Assembly (NCBI GenBank): GCA_963855995.1
Contig: OY979717.1
Location: 51,467,140-51,531,139, forward strand
Origin: Muricea muricata
Taxonomy: Eukaryota > Cnidaria > Anthozoa > Malacalcyonacea > Plexauridae
Length of the DNA: 64,000 bases
Direction of reading: 5' to 3'
The notes under the pieces are model-generated. The model did no database searches. It was not told the origin of the DNA and saw only the letters and a program-made list of their open reading frames with translations. The translations under genes and the position numbers were made by a program. Positions 12,114 through 23,654 of the stretch are shown here, in pieces. Each line of letters opens with the position of its first letter. Within the stretch, counting starts at the first letter, position 1.

Positions 12114-13724
12114 ATCCTTTATTGATCATTATTTTTAAGAGAAAACGGCATAGAACTAACTACAGAATAGAAATCCATTTTAGTGCATGTTTTCAATTAT
12201 TTATGCCTAGTGTGTCTGTCCTTTATATAACTTGCTAAAACTTTATGACTTTGTTAGAGAATTATATAAATCTAATAAAATTTTGGGATCTAAGTATAGA
12301 ATATTTAAATTAGAATGTAGAATCGAAAAAATGGATTTCTATTGACAAGTAGTGATGGTGCTTTTCCGTGCTTTTATATTGCCTGGAATGATTATTTAAA
12401 ACTAATTTTTTAGTGCCAATCTTTATTTATTTTCAGCATGTGTAATACAAATACTTGTCCATGTGTAAATAAATGCATGTAGAATCACTTATGGGAAAAT
12501 TGTTTGTGGTATGTGTTTTACATGTATAAAAGAAAGTAAAATTATTCTGTATAGATAAAAGCAAGCTGGTTTATAATGTCGAATTTTGCTGCTCTACTCA
12601 GGGAAATTGTATCTCGGCAAGTTAGGTATTGAGAGCAAGAAATAAGCAATTCTCGTGAATGGACAAGCAAATAATTCTGACGTCTCGGCAGTTTCTCTTT
12701 TAATGTTGACGAAAGTAGTCTTTAAGATTGCAGTAAAATGAACACTGTAAACTGAGCTTTCTGTATCCAGCCGTTGAACGGTTTGTTAAAACGATGCAAA
12801 CAAAATGTATTTATAGCATAGTTCGATTGTATTGTTGTAATTTCACATCATGGGTCAACTCTCGTTTGTTGGTTTTTTTTTGGCAAAATTAGATATGGTA
12901 GTTAATTGGGGGGGGGGGGGGGTATAGGAAACATACTTGCATCGAGGTGAGTCCGGATTTGACGAACCCAGGGTGGCTGGAAGTTTCCCGAGTTTACCAA
13001 GCGGAACGAAATGAGTTCGCGAAACTTCCAGCTACTTGTTTTTATCTCATGCCCACGTTGCCCCACGCAGTTAAAGTTCTATAAAATATAGGCAGAATAA
13101 AGTATAAAATACTTACGCCTTGGGCCATTATTCGCAAAAATATAAAATACTTGAATGGTATTTCAGTTTTCTTCCTTATTTTAATATCCTCCATTAAACA
13201 TCTTTTAGTTTTTTAAACATTTGTCCAGGTTTCATCGTGTTGCTTTTGCGATAGCCTTCATGATATATTCGTGAAATTGCAATGAAAGATTTTATGCTGA
13301 GTATGAGATAAATTCAATTGATTATATCTGTGAGAGGATGTAAAATAACGTTAAGCGAGTCTTTCAGAAATCGAAATCTTATTTTGTCTGGTCCTCGGGC
13401 TTTGCAGGACGTGATTTCCAAGATTATTCTTCCTACCTCATTGGGAGACACATCTCTCAGTTGGAACATTTCCTCCGAGGTTGGGTAGTTGATACTTGGG
13501 GGAGAGGGGTATTATTAAAATTCCATTTTCTTCAGCTAATTTCCTAACTTTATCTGCTGTTATCCTTCCTACTGAAGTGAAATAAGTGGTAAACACCTCA
13601 GCTATTCTTCTATGATCATTTTGATAACAGAGTTTAGTAGATTCTTTTGCGGGAATACGGCTCTTAAGCTCCTTTTTTAACACGAATAAACATTTCAATT
13701 TTTGTGCTATTATTTTTGTTGTAG

Positions 13725-13785
13725 AAGTAAGAAAAAGTTCCCAGTCCAAGTCGACGGTGAGCCCTGGATGTAGGCTCCAGCGACT
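13725..13785 (+). pseudogene. Dead copy of the DGK penultimate exon
   Basis: A 61-bp match to exon 9502-9562 with both splice sites kept (TTGTTGTAG before, GTAAGT after). In the DGK frame it reads through DGEPWM and then hits TAG where the live exon has CAG (Gln). It lies more than 3 kb beyond the true DGK stop. If spliced into an alternative transcript it would truncate the enzyme at the C-terminal motif. Confidence 0.85.
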
Positions 13786-14222
13786 GTAAGTCTTTGTACA
13801 AAGTAGTTCCTACTTTGTTTTTAACCATGAATGTCTCTACTCAACCTTGTTGGGATGTTTTTGTCTAAAACCATCAGAACAGTATTTTCAATGCAAGTAC
13901 TGTAACACCTTGTACCAAATCTTCTAAACATTTGCCTTAAAAATTCTCCAATACTTTTTTCTTGACTTTTGACCAATAAAACACGTTTCAAAATTTTAAC
14001 CCAGGATAGTCTGCAAATTATACAGGGCATTGGAAATAAAAATTAGGTTTGATTCATTTGAAAGAACCGTTAAAGTTATCAGTAAAAACCTATGCAGATA
14101 TTTCACATCAAGCTGTTTGGATTGTCTGCCATCTTGGATAAATTTTCTATCTCATTACATGACGTCACAAGTGGGATAAGCCTTAAAAATTACATTTATT
14201 AATGTTGAATAATATATCTTTA

Positions 14223-14340
14223 TATCACATTTTAACCAAGTGCCGATGCTTTAAGGGCCGCTTCCTTCGAAGAAAGGTTTCTTTTCGAGACGTAAAGGAG
14301 AATTAGTTGAACAGGATTTAGAGACAGAATTGTGAAGTAT
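14223..14340 (+). pseudogene. Dead copy of the DGK last exon
   Basis: Matches the terminal exon 10395-10514 from the SHFNQVPM region to the original TGA. The codon after ATG CTT is TAA instead of CAA, an early stop. The intron sequence and the acceptor AG upstream are deleted, so it cannot be spliced as the live exon is. The downstream 3' flank is also copied. Confidence 0.85.
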
Positions 14341-14704
14341 GAGAGGCTACATCTTTTCACATTAGCTTTGTTTTAAAGCTGTGCATAATACGAAGTTGTA
14401 TATAATCGATTTATGCAACTGGTTCATAAACCAGAGTACATAAAATGTACAGCAGTTATCAAATTAATGTAAAAAATGGTATGGGATTATTAGCACGTAA
14501 ACTTTCCCAGGAAAGTTTCACGTAAAAAACAGTGGGGATATTAGATTTATTCGCTTTTTCAACGAAACATAAACATCCAAGAAGATAAGCAAAAGTTCCC
14601 TGAATACTGTGGATCAGTATTGCATGGCAGGTTATTAGTATATATTTAATTGAAGAAAATCTTGGTGTATTATATTTTAGTATATTTAATAGGTATTTAT
14701 TTAA

Positions 14705-15865
14705 TGCTTCACAATACATATATTGCAGGTAAAGATAACAGAACATGATTAAGTTCCTTATTAAGTCCCACCGGATACTCTACTAAAACATAAGTTACAT
14801 TACAGATGACAGACATACAATAACTACATAAAGTATGACATGTACAAAACAAGGTAAGATGACGACTATGTACATATTTAATTAATTAATTAATTCAGTC
14901 CTGACTTGCTCAAGTGGTAAATTAACCAATAAGGCACTATTGATAACTAGGAAAAAAATTATAACAATTCGTAACTCGCACAGACTTTAGTTTCAAAGAT
15001 CTACTGCCTCCATGTCAATTTATCTGCATTAAGCATGCAAATTCTAAGCACTTATGAACAAAAATTTGTTTGCAGTAAAAGACACTTATTGCATAATGTT
15101 TTCCAAGTTCTAGGTCTGTCTATATCAAACACAGTGTTCAGTTTATCACTGTAGTAACTAAACAATTTAGATTTAAGAATGGAAACAGAAGTTGACAATT
15201 TAATATCGTTTGGTAATTGTTTCCATAAATAAACAATTCTATTAAAAAACGAGTTCCTAAATAGAGCAGTTCTGCACAAGTTTGGACGCAGAAAGTCATC
15301 AGAACTTGAACGGATTGATTGATGGAGAGGTCTTTCAATATACCGATCAATGTCAAGATCATACAACCCTGTCATGCATTTGTAATAGAAAACAATATCC
15401 TTGATTTCCAGCCAATATGATATAGGAATCACTCAGATTAAGTTTTTTGAGACAATCCACATAACAAGACTCGTAATCATTAAGAATAAATTTGGTGGAA
15501 CGGCGTTGAAAACTTTCGAGACGAAACAAATCAGATGAAGCTCCTTGGGGCGCCCAGACTTCACAACCATGCGACAATTGCGAACGGACGAGAGTCCGTT
15601 ACAGCAGTCGTCGAGCATTCACATCACCAAGATGGAAACAGTTCCTCCGAATAAACCCCAGCATCTTGCAAGCCTTTGATACCACGTTATTGATGTGCAG
15701 AGACCATTTCAGGTTATTACTTACCAAGATACCCAAATCACTCTGAGAGGTTGTAAACTTTATAAGTTGATTATTCAAGTAATAATTTTGGGACTGGTCT
15801 GGACCTTTCTTTCGAGAAAATCGCATCGCAGCACATTTTTTTGGATTAAAGTCTAATTTTTTCTT
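14705..15865 (-). mobile_element. 5'-truncated LINE (CR1/Jockey-like), minus strand
   Basis: Minus-strand frames give the C-terminal part of a non-LTR reverse transcriptase. About 15892-15599 encodes NPKKCAAMRFSRKKGP, SDLGILVSNNLKWSLHIN and SKACKMLGFIRRNC. About 15577-15359 has CEVWAP and ESFQRRSTKFIL. About 15432-15052 has YKCMTGLYDLDID, LFRNSFFNRIVYLWKQLP and SILKSKLFSYY. The pieces lie in different frames, so the copy is dead. Both edges fall where copy B departs from copy A, so it inserted after the duplication or replaced its middle. Confidence 0.8.
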
Positions 15866-16084
15866 CATTTGCGCTTTAAAAGACATTGGCACTGAAAACT
15901 TAGTTTTGCTTCATTTAAAAGAACTTGTAAAATGAATCATGCAAGCATTTTACAGCTTTTTTATATCGATTCTTGAGACATTTTAACCGAGGAATGACCC
16001 AGAAACTATGCCTTAAACGATCATTAAACGATGCCTTGTAATTAAGCAAAGAAAAGGCTCGTTCAGCTGCGGCAGAAAAAGGTT

Positions 16085-17455
16085 GGCAAAGAAAAATTTA
16101 CCAGCTGGACAAAAGTTTCTCATGTCTTTTCCACCATTCAAGGATATCAATGCCGCTGTTGATAGCATCATCTCCTTCGAGACCGTATGTCTTCTTTACA
16201 AATGGTTTGCCGGCTGCATCAACAGTTGCTGCAATCTCTATCTTTAACTTGGTTTCAGAGTTTGCTATTACATCCAGTAGCTTCCTTGTTGTGGTTGGAG
16301 CAACATTTCCATTAGCACTCACGTCTGCCAGGAACGCTGTGACATAGCGGCAGCTAAGAAATAAGTCCTCTTTTATGCATTCCCATTTGCTCCACCACCT
16401 TGTTGGCGAGTATGTTTTCGGAGTTTTTCAGTGCGATCTCGCCACGTTAGTTTGGCCCTTGGCGAGTGGGCAAACAGTGAGATCCAATGCTTTATAAATT
16501 TCTCCAAAACGGGAGCACTTAACTTCTCTCCCACGTGAAGAAGGGTGTGAGAAAAGCATCCAATATCGAGAATATTTGGAATAATAACCTTTTTAGTTCA
16601 CACAGCTACATTGTTAATAACACTGGCTCTATCACGAATCGTGGTAACTGGTAGCTCAGTGCCGACACCATGTTCTCTAGCAAGAATATCAATGACTTCT
16701 CTGGCAGCTTCCTCTCCTGATAATGATTTTGCAAGTAACAGGAAACGCACAAGCCTTTGCTGGATTTTCCACTCACTACCAAGGAATTAAACAATTAGTT
16801 CTAATGCTTCTCTTATCCTGGTGGTTCCATCAAACACAATGGAATTTTTCTGATCTCCTCTTGGATCTCTGAATAGGCTGTGCCATACTTCGATCTTTCA
16901 GTTTATAGGCTGACTCCTTCAAATTACTTTTAAAGCAGTTGATCTTATTAATTGCTATTCCTCCTTTTAAGAAAACTTTAACAGGAAATACCCGGGTATT
17001 CATACTCAATGTTTCCCTAACAGGATGGTTTTTATCGTGCTCGTAAAATTTCCGCGAGATCTTTCTCACGTTGTTTCTTTTGACCTAATTTCTCTTTTCC
17101 TGTCAGATGTCAGTTTTGAGCTTTTATATGGTTTAAGATAGTGGATCTCTTAACTAATATTTCCTCGCAACATGCCGCGCAAAAAATTGACCCTTTATCA
17201 GTCGCAGTGTCTTTGAAGGGATCGTCAGGGAATTTCCGAATTCTTGCTAACGCGGAAACTTTTGGGGCAGTTGAAGTTTTAGCTTGAACGTTGCGAGTGC
17301 GTTTTTGTTGATTTACTTTCACTTTCCATTTACCGGAGAGTTCAGACTTTCTGGGAGGTCCCAAAACAGGCAGAGCGTTTACAACCAAATTATTACCTCT
17401 ATTGACTTTGAGTTTCAGATGCCTCAATAACAGCCTCATCATTTTCATCTATTTT
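16085..17455 (-). pseudogene. hAT-like transposase relic (BED finger, CGGBP1/Charlie-like)
   Basis: Minus-strand fragments in successive frames read in transposase order. A BED-type finger (GSIFCAACCEEILVKRSTIL then NHIKAQ) lies near 17110-17220. The HPVRETLSMNTRVFPVKVFL and AINKINCFK region is near 16940-17050. A core piece, NILDIGCFSHTLLHVGEKL followed by HWISLFAHSPRAKLTWRDRT, is near 16430-16590. A C-terminal part, KKTYGLEGDDAINSGIDILE, is near 16130-16200. Several frameshifts and stops make it non-functional. Family assignment rests on motif recall and is moderate. Confidence 0.65.
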
Positions 17456-17590
17456 CATTAACATTCAACATCAAGCGTTTTATTATGTAAATTTGTGTCA
17501 TCATCGTCTTCCACTCTTCCTCGCAGATCTCGCTGCATTATTGATCCGCCATGATGCATTTCATTTATGCAATATCTGTTTTTGTAGTTC

Positions 17591-17814
17591 CCTGGGGTCG
17601 GTTGTACGAAAGATGAATAGCGCTATCCACCGGATAATTATTTTCTCAAACTTTCTAAACATGTTCAGTCAAAGTCACTTTTTGTTTCTTGAGAGCTTAA
17701 TATCTTTTGTGTCATGGCTTTTTATGTCTTTCTGCGGGAGTTGAAAAAATCACTATCCGGCGGATAGCGTTATCCACCTTTCGATTCGTACAACCAGCCC
17801 CAGGATATTGGCCA
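17591..17814. mobile_element. MITE with CCTGGGG...CCCCAGG ends
   Basis: About 224 bp. Inverted ends are CCTGGGGTCGGTTGTACGAA and TTCGTACAACCAGCCCCAGG, and the match continues inward through CTATCCACCGGATAATT / AATCACTATCCGGCGGATAG. Target duplication unresolved. Its inner tract CTCAAACTTTCTAAACATGT recurs inverted at about 57130-57180, so the family has at least one more fragment here. Confidence 0.8.
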
Positions 17815-18109
17815 ATGACCATGTTTCGGTACATTTGACAGGGGCAGATCCAGCTTAAAATCTGACTGTAGCAAATTCTTAGGTCCGGCATAACTAGGGG
17901 GTCCGGGGGAATATTTTTGAAATTTGAAGCCCGGAAATGGCATTTCCGACGTTCTGAGCACTGCATCATGCCGTAAAATATGGCCTTAACCAGGCCATAT
18001 TTTAGGCAAAAAATGGCAAAAAGCACTTTATTAACTCAAAAAATTCGAACAGCATACCTTGTTGCCTAGTGATCCACTGAATTTTACAACATAAGAAGAA
18101 AATCACATT

Positions 18110-18344
18110 AAGGCTGTTTTCCAGTTACGAGTTTTACACACGTACGTACACGCACGTAAAAGTCTAAATCAATATCAATGTTATATTTGAAATGAACAAA
18201 TGTTTCGATGGAGAGAACTCAGCATTCCCTACGAGTTAGCGTACTTAAGTGATTCCGTTTGTTAAATACAAACTACATGGAAGAGTTTAAACTTGTACGT
18301 GGCTGCACGCACCTGCAAAAAAACGGATACTGGAAAGCAGCCTT
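18110..18344. mobile_element. MITE with AAGGCTGTTTTCCAG ends
   Basis: About 235 bp with imperfect inverted ends AAGGCTGTTTTCCAGTTACG and GATACTGGAAAGCAGCCTT, and matching internal GTACGT-rich arms. No coding capacity. Flanks give no clear target duplication. Confidence 0.6.
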
Positions 18345-18377
18345 TCTTTTATATGTACAACGACATCCCTGGAGAAT

Positions 18378-18526
18378 AACCATCTTGAAACAGCAAAACG
18401 AAGGAAGTTAGATAAATGTTCATTTGTGAACCATCTTGAAACAGCAGAATGAAGGAAGTTAGATAAATGTTCATTTGTAAACCATCTTGAAACAGCAAGA
18501 CAAAGGAAGTTAGATAAATGTTCACC
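18378..18526. repeat. Minisatellite, three copies of 51-52 bp
   Basis: Copies start at 18378, 18430 and 18481, each containing ACCATCTTGAAACAGCA and GAAGTTAGATAAATGTTCA with few differences. Open frames across it are artefacts of the repeat. The rest of 17830-19530 is AT-rich with no recognisable gene. It includes a degenerate GGGGCTTATATTCGG repeat at about 19350-19455. Confidence 0.85.
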
Positions 18527-19533
18527 AGACTCAAGATATAGCATCCAACGAAACGTCATGATGTCCATCTGAATGATGTTAATTAATGAAAGGCGAATGA
18601 CTAAAAGCAGGCCTATTTGCGGGCTGTAAGATCACTGGAAATCCCAGGAAAGCGGCAAAAAAATTTCAAAGACAGCATACTCCAAAAATTAAATATAATA
18701 AGATCCATAAATAATTGGAGAATGAAATTAGAATAATAAGAAATAAGAAAGAAATAAAATAGAAATAAGAAGAAATGAAATTAGAATAAATATTTGTGAA
18801 CAATTATTTCCAGAATTAATTATGATAGAAAATAATTTTCGGAAAAGATTCTGAAAAAAATCTGACTGTACCATTTGGTACAGTTGCAATAGTCTGGATC
18901 CGCCCCTCATTTGATTTCGCTGTTTCCCCTCTCACATTTTGGCTAAACTCGTTGTCTTTTGCTCCAACTTTGCATATTGGGGTTGAAATCTTGAAATTGG
19001 TAAGTATTTTCACATGTTTTTAGAAAATTGGAGAATACTTTCACTGCATGAAATTGTTGTATTTGTAGCTTGGCTCACAGTCGCCCCAAGGTCTTTATAT
19101 CGTTATTGATTTGTTATCGGGTTTATACAAATGAATTTGTCCTTGAAATAGCTAATTATAAGAAATTAAAACTTACCAAGCGCCAGTAATTGCGTCAGTA
19201 ACTGACCCAAACCCCTACCCTAGCCCTAACCGTGATAATCCCAATAATTTATTGGATACAATAATTTTATTGGGATACAACGTTCGGATCGAGTGAAAAT
19301 ACAGTCAGTAACACATAATAAGCATTAATACATTAATGGTAATGGCTTATATAAGGGAGAGCTTATATTCAGGGGGGCTTATATTCGGAATGGCCTAAGC
19401 GTTATTGAAATGGTGGGCTTATACTTGGGGGAGGGGCTTATATTCGGGGGGGCTTAACAAAGTAAAATTTGAAACATAATCAATGATTCCAAACCGGAAT
19501 TCGACGTCAATCATTTAACAAACAACTGGTTTT

Positions 19534-20570
19534 TACTCCGCCTGCCGTAGGCGAGGCGGAGTTTTAAATTCGCCCCGTTTCTGTTTTTTATTTTTTCGGT
19601 GTCAGGAGTCGGTGCAGCGCTCATGGGTGATGCCGCTGGCACAAGCCGCGTGAGCCGACCTACACACGGCGTTTAAACTCAATTTCTAGCGAAATATGTC
19701 AATAAAACACGCATTTTAACATGTATCCTAGAACATCTAAACCGCAAGAAGGTTTTACGTGGAAGGATTCTCATGCAAAATGTTTTAAAACGACAAATTC
19801 CACCGCGAAACTTTAGCGAGGAGCGATGTATCGCAGTGAAGTTTTGAGAGCGTGTTTCCGTCATTTTCTGTTGTGTTCCTACTTTTAAGGAAATTTAGAA
19901 ATTTCTACACAAGAACGAATCAAACGCAAATTCTACTGAAATATCTATACACAAAACACAATTTTTAACATGTAATAGTTAACAAAAAGGGACAGAAAGG
20001 TTCTTTATCAAAACATTGCTCCAGAAATGTTTCAAAGCGGCAAATTTTGATAGACTCCATCATTCCATGATTAAGGAGTGAGTGTAGGAAATGTGTTCCT
20101 AATTCTAAACATGTTGTGATTTCTTTCCTTGGTTTTCTATTTCTACCTATGTTGAAATCCTAATATTTCGCACAAAATGATTTATTTGCTTGTGGGATCT
20201 CAGTTAATTAGATAAGGTAAGAGACATTTTACATTCCAATTCCAGAAATACATCAGTGTTACTCTTAAGTTCCCAACAAATTATATCGTGGAGACTTCAG
20301 GCAGTGTGCTACAGAATAGATTTAAATGATGCTATCAGGTTAATATATTGATGTATTGTATACACTTTTAGTAAAATTTTCTTTACTTGCAAAATAAAAC
20401 AGCTATATGTTGGTGGTATTATGACAAAAGAATCTTGTTTAACATATGTACTTTGAAAGTCTTTAATTTAAATTAAATTCTAAAAAATGCAATCCTACTA
20501 GGACCCTGGACAGAGTGCCTGGCAGGTCACTCAGACATTGATTTTTGGTTAGTTAGTTAGTTAGTTAATT
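19534..20570. repeat. Tandem unit U1, first part
   Basis: Begins in the GGCGGAG...TTTTTTCGGTGTCAGGAGTCGGTGC tract (19540-19612) and continues AGCGCTCATGGGTGATGCCGC to about 20570. It matches U2 at 28262-28337 plus 29596-30570, including CACAAGCCGCGTGAGC and AACCGCAAGAAGGTTTTACG. U1 keeps the uninterrupted site GGCGTTTAAACTCAATTT at about 19669-19685, which U2 has lost to a MITE. U1 resumes at about 25846 and ends near 28261. Confidence 0.8.
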
Positions 20571-20909
20571 TAATTTTGCCCAATAGAAAACTAAACATTT
20601 ACAGAATGGAAAGTCTACAATTTAAGGGGCTAGGAACATTTATATATGAAACCCTTTCAGGCTTTTTATTAAAATGTACCTAGTTTAACTAAATAGTAAT
20701 TAATTAAAGGCTAAAGCTAATTAAATGTCGAATACAGGATATATTATTTACAAAGAGTTTTAATTAAATAACAGTATATAAAGTTTGTATATCGATAAAA
20801 GTTTGTGTGTCCATTATTATATTACAAAGAATTTCAAATAGCTACTATCAATTGATAGCTATTAAATATACTTTAGAAAAAATAGTTTTGATTTTTTTTT
20901 TAAACTTGA

Positions 20910-21018
20910 ATATGAAGACAAAGTGTGTATTTTATAGCACATTTATTTGTATACGTCTGCAAGACTCTTTCTACACGTATTGTATCTGTCCTTAGATCCC
21001 ATCGCTCACAATACCACA
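20910..21018 (-). repeat. Gypsy element 1, 3' LTR (109 bp)
   Basis: A 109-bp direct repeat of 25287-25395 with only a few mismatches. In element orientation it begins TGTGGTATTGTGAGCG and is preceded by a purine tract GGGAGAGA (plus-strand 21019-21026), a good polypurine tract. The 5-bp flanks of the two LTRs do not match, so no target duplication is seen. Confidence 0.85.
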
Positions 21019-21126
21019 TCTCTCCCATGCTTTAGATACTTAATATGTTCCGTTTAGTAAATACCAATAACATAATATCAATAAATAATAACAATCGTTA
21101 TAGAACTGTCCGATTTTCTAATATCC

Positions 21127-22131
21127 CTATGTCTCGTAGTCTCTGAGCCAAGCTAAAGGTTGTCTTTCACGTTCCGGCCTCGCCCACGGTGGTTCTGCGT
21201 TATTCTGTTCTACATCATCTTCGTCGTGGTCTGATTGTTCATTTGTATCACTTTCCGCTTCGTGTAACTCCTCCTCGTCCCCTTTACCCATTGGTGGTGT
21301 ATTCCCATATAGTTTGCGAAACTTTGATGCATCTCTTGTTATTGACCAGTCACTTGTGCTGGCAGTAATCATTGACCCTTTTAATTTTATGTCAGTTACT
21401 GTTAGTGGGGTGGGATTCAACAAAGTTGTCAATTTACTCTTCTTTTTCTGCATCACCACGACCCGATCTCCGACTTTTAAACGATGCTGTTTGGCCCCGG
21501 TGTCCCTGGAAATTATTTTAGCTTTAGTGTTTACCACTTGTTCTCGGTCAATGAGGTCATCACAGTAGGTCTCCATTGGGAGTTTCGTTCGCATCTCGCG
21601 TCCTCCGTCCATAGCTGCAAATGAGCTTGTCTTTGTTGTCATATGTGGACTGGCTCGGTAAGACTGAAGGAAAGTTGTGGCTGCCTCTCGCATTGGTTTT
21701 CCTTCCACGTGTCCGGCCTGTATGGCTTCTTTCATGCATCTGTTGAATCGCTCCACAGTTCCATTTGCCCGCGGCCACTCTGGTGTTATATGTTTCAGAA
21801 CGGACCCTTGTTTCGACGCGATGAACTTTATCTCGGCTGATTGGAACGGCTGACCATTATCTGACTGACATATCATGGGTATGCCTTTATTGGCAAATAT
21901 GCGTTGCATCACGGTGATGGTGGTCTTTGCCGTTGGTGGTTGCCTGAAGAATGCTATTTCTGGCCAATGACTATATCTGTCGATCATTACAAATATGTAT
22001 TTTCCATCGGGATATGGTCCCTGGAAATCCATTTCGACGAATTGCCAAGGTCCCTTTGGTAGTTCCGATGCTTTGATGGGCTCGTGGTGTCGACTTGGTT
22101 GCATAGCTCGACAAGCGAGACATTCTTCCAT
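21127..22131 (-). CDS. Gypsy element 1 integrase (open 334-aa frame)
   Basis: Retroviral-type integrase core that would insert the element's cDNA. The catalytic triad is visible: the first Asp in VEMDFQGPYPDGKYIF, the second in CQSDNGQPF, and the Glu in WPRANGTVERFNR. The HHCC finger lies partly upstream (EGHQGT, FPGLDAKVERHMEECLAC, about 22100-22230) and is broken by a stop. The C-terminus is acidic, DEDDVEQNN-like, with no obvious chromodomain. This is the longest intact frame of the element. Order gag-pro-RT-RH-IN places it in Ty3/Gypsy. Confidence 0.9.
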   Translation of the reverse strand: MEECLACRAMQPSRHHEPIKASELPKGPWQFVEMDFQGPYPDGKYIFVMIDRYSHWPEIAFFRQPPTAKTTITVMQRIFANKGIPMICQSDNGQPFQSAEIKFIASKQGSVLKHITPEWPRANGTVERFNRCMKEAIQAGHVEGKPMREAATTFLQSYRASPHMTTKTSSFAAMDGGREMRTKLPMETYCDDLIDREQVVNTKAKIISRDTGAKQHRLKVGDRVVVMQKKKSKLTTLLNPTPLTVTDIKLKGSMITASTSDWSITRDASKFRKLYGNTPPMGKGDEEELHEAESDTNEQSDHDEDDVEQNNAEPPWARPERERQPLAWLRDYET

Positions 22132-22262
22132 GTGACGTTCAACCTTGGCATCAAGGCCAGGAAACCAACAGAATTGCCGAATAAATTATTTCGTTTTACC
22201 TGTTCCTTGATGGCCCTCACGGCCCAATTCGATAACGCGTTGTTGTAAGGACTCAGATACGA

Positions 22263-22592
22263 TTAATCGTTTCCCCGGTATATTACTCCATCTACGACAT
22301 GTAGGTCGTGCTTAATTTCTTTCGCCATGAAAGTTCGTCGCCTGCTTCGAACTGCTGGATGGTATTCCACAACGTAGTCGTACTCCTGGATGTCCATAAT
22401 AAACTTCTCGATACGTGGAGGTAAGTCACCGGATGTTTTGTTGAACATCGCTTGCACTGGCTTATAGTCTGTAATCACTTTGAACTGTTGTGCTCCCAAG
22501 AGGTACTTCTTTAACTTCTTGATCCCCCACCAGATGGCACGTGCTTCTCGCTCGGAGTTGAGTAGTTGGATTCTGATGGGCTGAGGCTTCAT
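22263..22592 (-). CDS. Gypsy element 1 RNase H region
   Basis: Continues pol after the reverse transcriptase with a 4-bp overlap and a frame change. NSEREARAIWWGIKKLKKYL and FKVITDYKPVQAMFNK are typical of the Gypsy RNase H. The end runs into the spacer and integrase finger. The overlap could be a decayed frameshift, because functional pol is normally one frame. Confidence 0.8.
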   Translation of the reverse strand: MKPQPIRIQLLNSEREARAIWWGIKKLKKYLLGAQQFKVITDYKPVQAMFNKTSGDLPPRIEKFIMDIQEYDYVVEYHPAVRSRRRTFMAKEIKHDLHVVDGVIYRGND

Positions 22593-23650
22593 GACTTAAA
22601 TACCACAGGGCGGAAACCTTCTACTGCCGACCGTTTCTGTGGAAGGACAGCTCCAAGACCACCCAAGCTTGCATCGACCACTAGTCGCGTCTCCCAACCG
22701 ATCTCGTAGGGTTGTAGTAGTGTGTCTTTCTGTAAGGCCTGTTGTAACTCTTCAAAGGCGTGTTGGTGTTTGTCGTCCCAGTCCCACGTATCTGCTTTCA
22801 ACAGTTCTCGGAGGGGTGCCGTGGTTTTGGCATAATTAGAGATAAATCGCTCGCTAAACCCTGCCATGCCCAAAAGTGATCTGGGCTCTTCCTTACTCTT
22901 TGGTGGTCCTGCTAGGTGTAGCGCTTCGACTTTTGTTGGATCGGGTTGGATGCCTTTCTTGTTGAACGTAAGTCCAACGAATGATATTTCTTCGACATCG
23001 AACTGGCACTTCCCTGGGTTGACCGTCATGCCGTTAGCTTGTAATCTTGCGAGGACAAGTTCCAGTGCTTGATCGTGTTCCTTCACGGACCCAGCTATCA
23101 GAATGTCATCGGCGATGTTAATTTGGTTAGGTATACTCGCAAGGATACTTCGCATTTCGTTCTGTAAAATATCTTGGGCCGATTTTGTGCCGTAGTTCAG
23201 GCGCTTGTGCCGGTACAATCCATCTGGTCCGTAGAAGGTTGTGATCTTGCGTGATTCTGTAGTAAGCTCAAACTGGTGGTACGCCTCGCGCAAGTCCAAT
23301 TTAGAGAATTTCTTCGCGCTCTGAAACTTGTTAATCACGTCTTCCAGCGTAGGTAGTTGAGTGTATGGGCGAAGGATAGCCTTGTTTGCCATCCTCATGT
23401 CCACACATAGACGAATCTGGTCAGTATTTGGTTTCGGCGCGATAACCGTTGGGCTAACCCAGGAATGTACTTCGTCATCTGGGACTTTTTCTATGATATC
23501 CTGATTTATCAAGTATGCGAACTTTTCCTCTGCTTTGGCTGCGAGGTTGTAAGGTACCCGTCTTGGTTTTTGGACAACTGGTGTCACCGTTTGGTCCGTC
23601 ATTATTGTCACTTGTTTGCTTACAGCTTTCCCGATATTCGTACTGAACAC
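22589..23650 (-). CDS. Gypsy element 1 reverse transcriptase (353 aa)
   Basis: LTR-type reverse transcriptase. Conserved blocks are visible: RLCVDMRMANKAILRPYTQLP, SKLDLREAYHQFEL, TTFYGPDGLYRHKRLNYGTK, the catalytic NIADDILI, NPGKCQFDVEEISFVG, and the connection WDDKHQHAFEELQQAL. The catalytic box is IADD in place of the usual Y/F-x-DD; related elements often have SDD there, so activity is uncertain. The frame is open but the upstream protease frame differs. Confidence 0.9.
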   Translation of the reverse strand: MFSTNIGKAVSKQVTIMTDQTVTPVVQKPRRVPYNLAAKAEEKFAYLINQDIIEKVPDDEVHSWVSPTVIAPKPNTDQIRLCVDMRMANKAILRPYTQLPTLEDVINKFQSAKKFSKLDLREAYHQFELTTESRKITTFYGPDGLYRHKRLNYGTKSAQDILQNEMRSILASIPNQINIADDILIAGSVKEHDQALELVLARLQANGMTVNPGKCQFDVEEISFVGLTFNKKGIQPDPTKVEALHLAGPPKSKEEPRSLLGMAGFSERFISNYAKTTAPLRELLKADTWDWDDKHQHAFEELQQALQKDTLLQPYEIGWETRLVVDASLGGLGAVLPQKRSAVEGFRPVVFKS

Positions 23651-23654
23651 ATCG

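Larger units (their letters stand above)
13330..16008. repeat. Segmental duplication, copy B (degenerate, split by a LINE)
   Basis: Matches copy A at 13333-14700 and again at 15868-16005. It has lost about 450 bp of the last intron, including the acceptor of the last exon, and has gained a LINE at about 14700-15865. Point differences are scattered and both DGK exon copies carry stops. The direction of copying is inferred from A holding the intact frame. Confidence 0.85.

Noticed and set aside
18287..18568. Minus-strand frames with repeated YLTSFVLLFQDG
   Set aside because: Translation of the 51-52 bp minisatellite.
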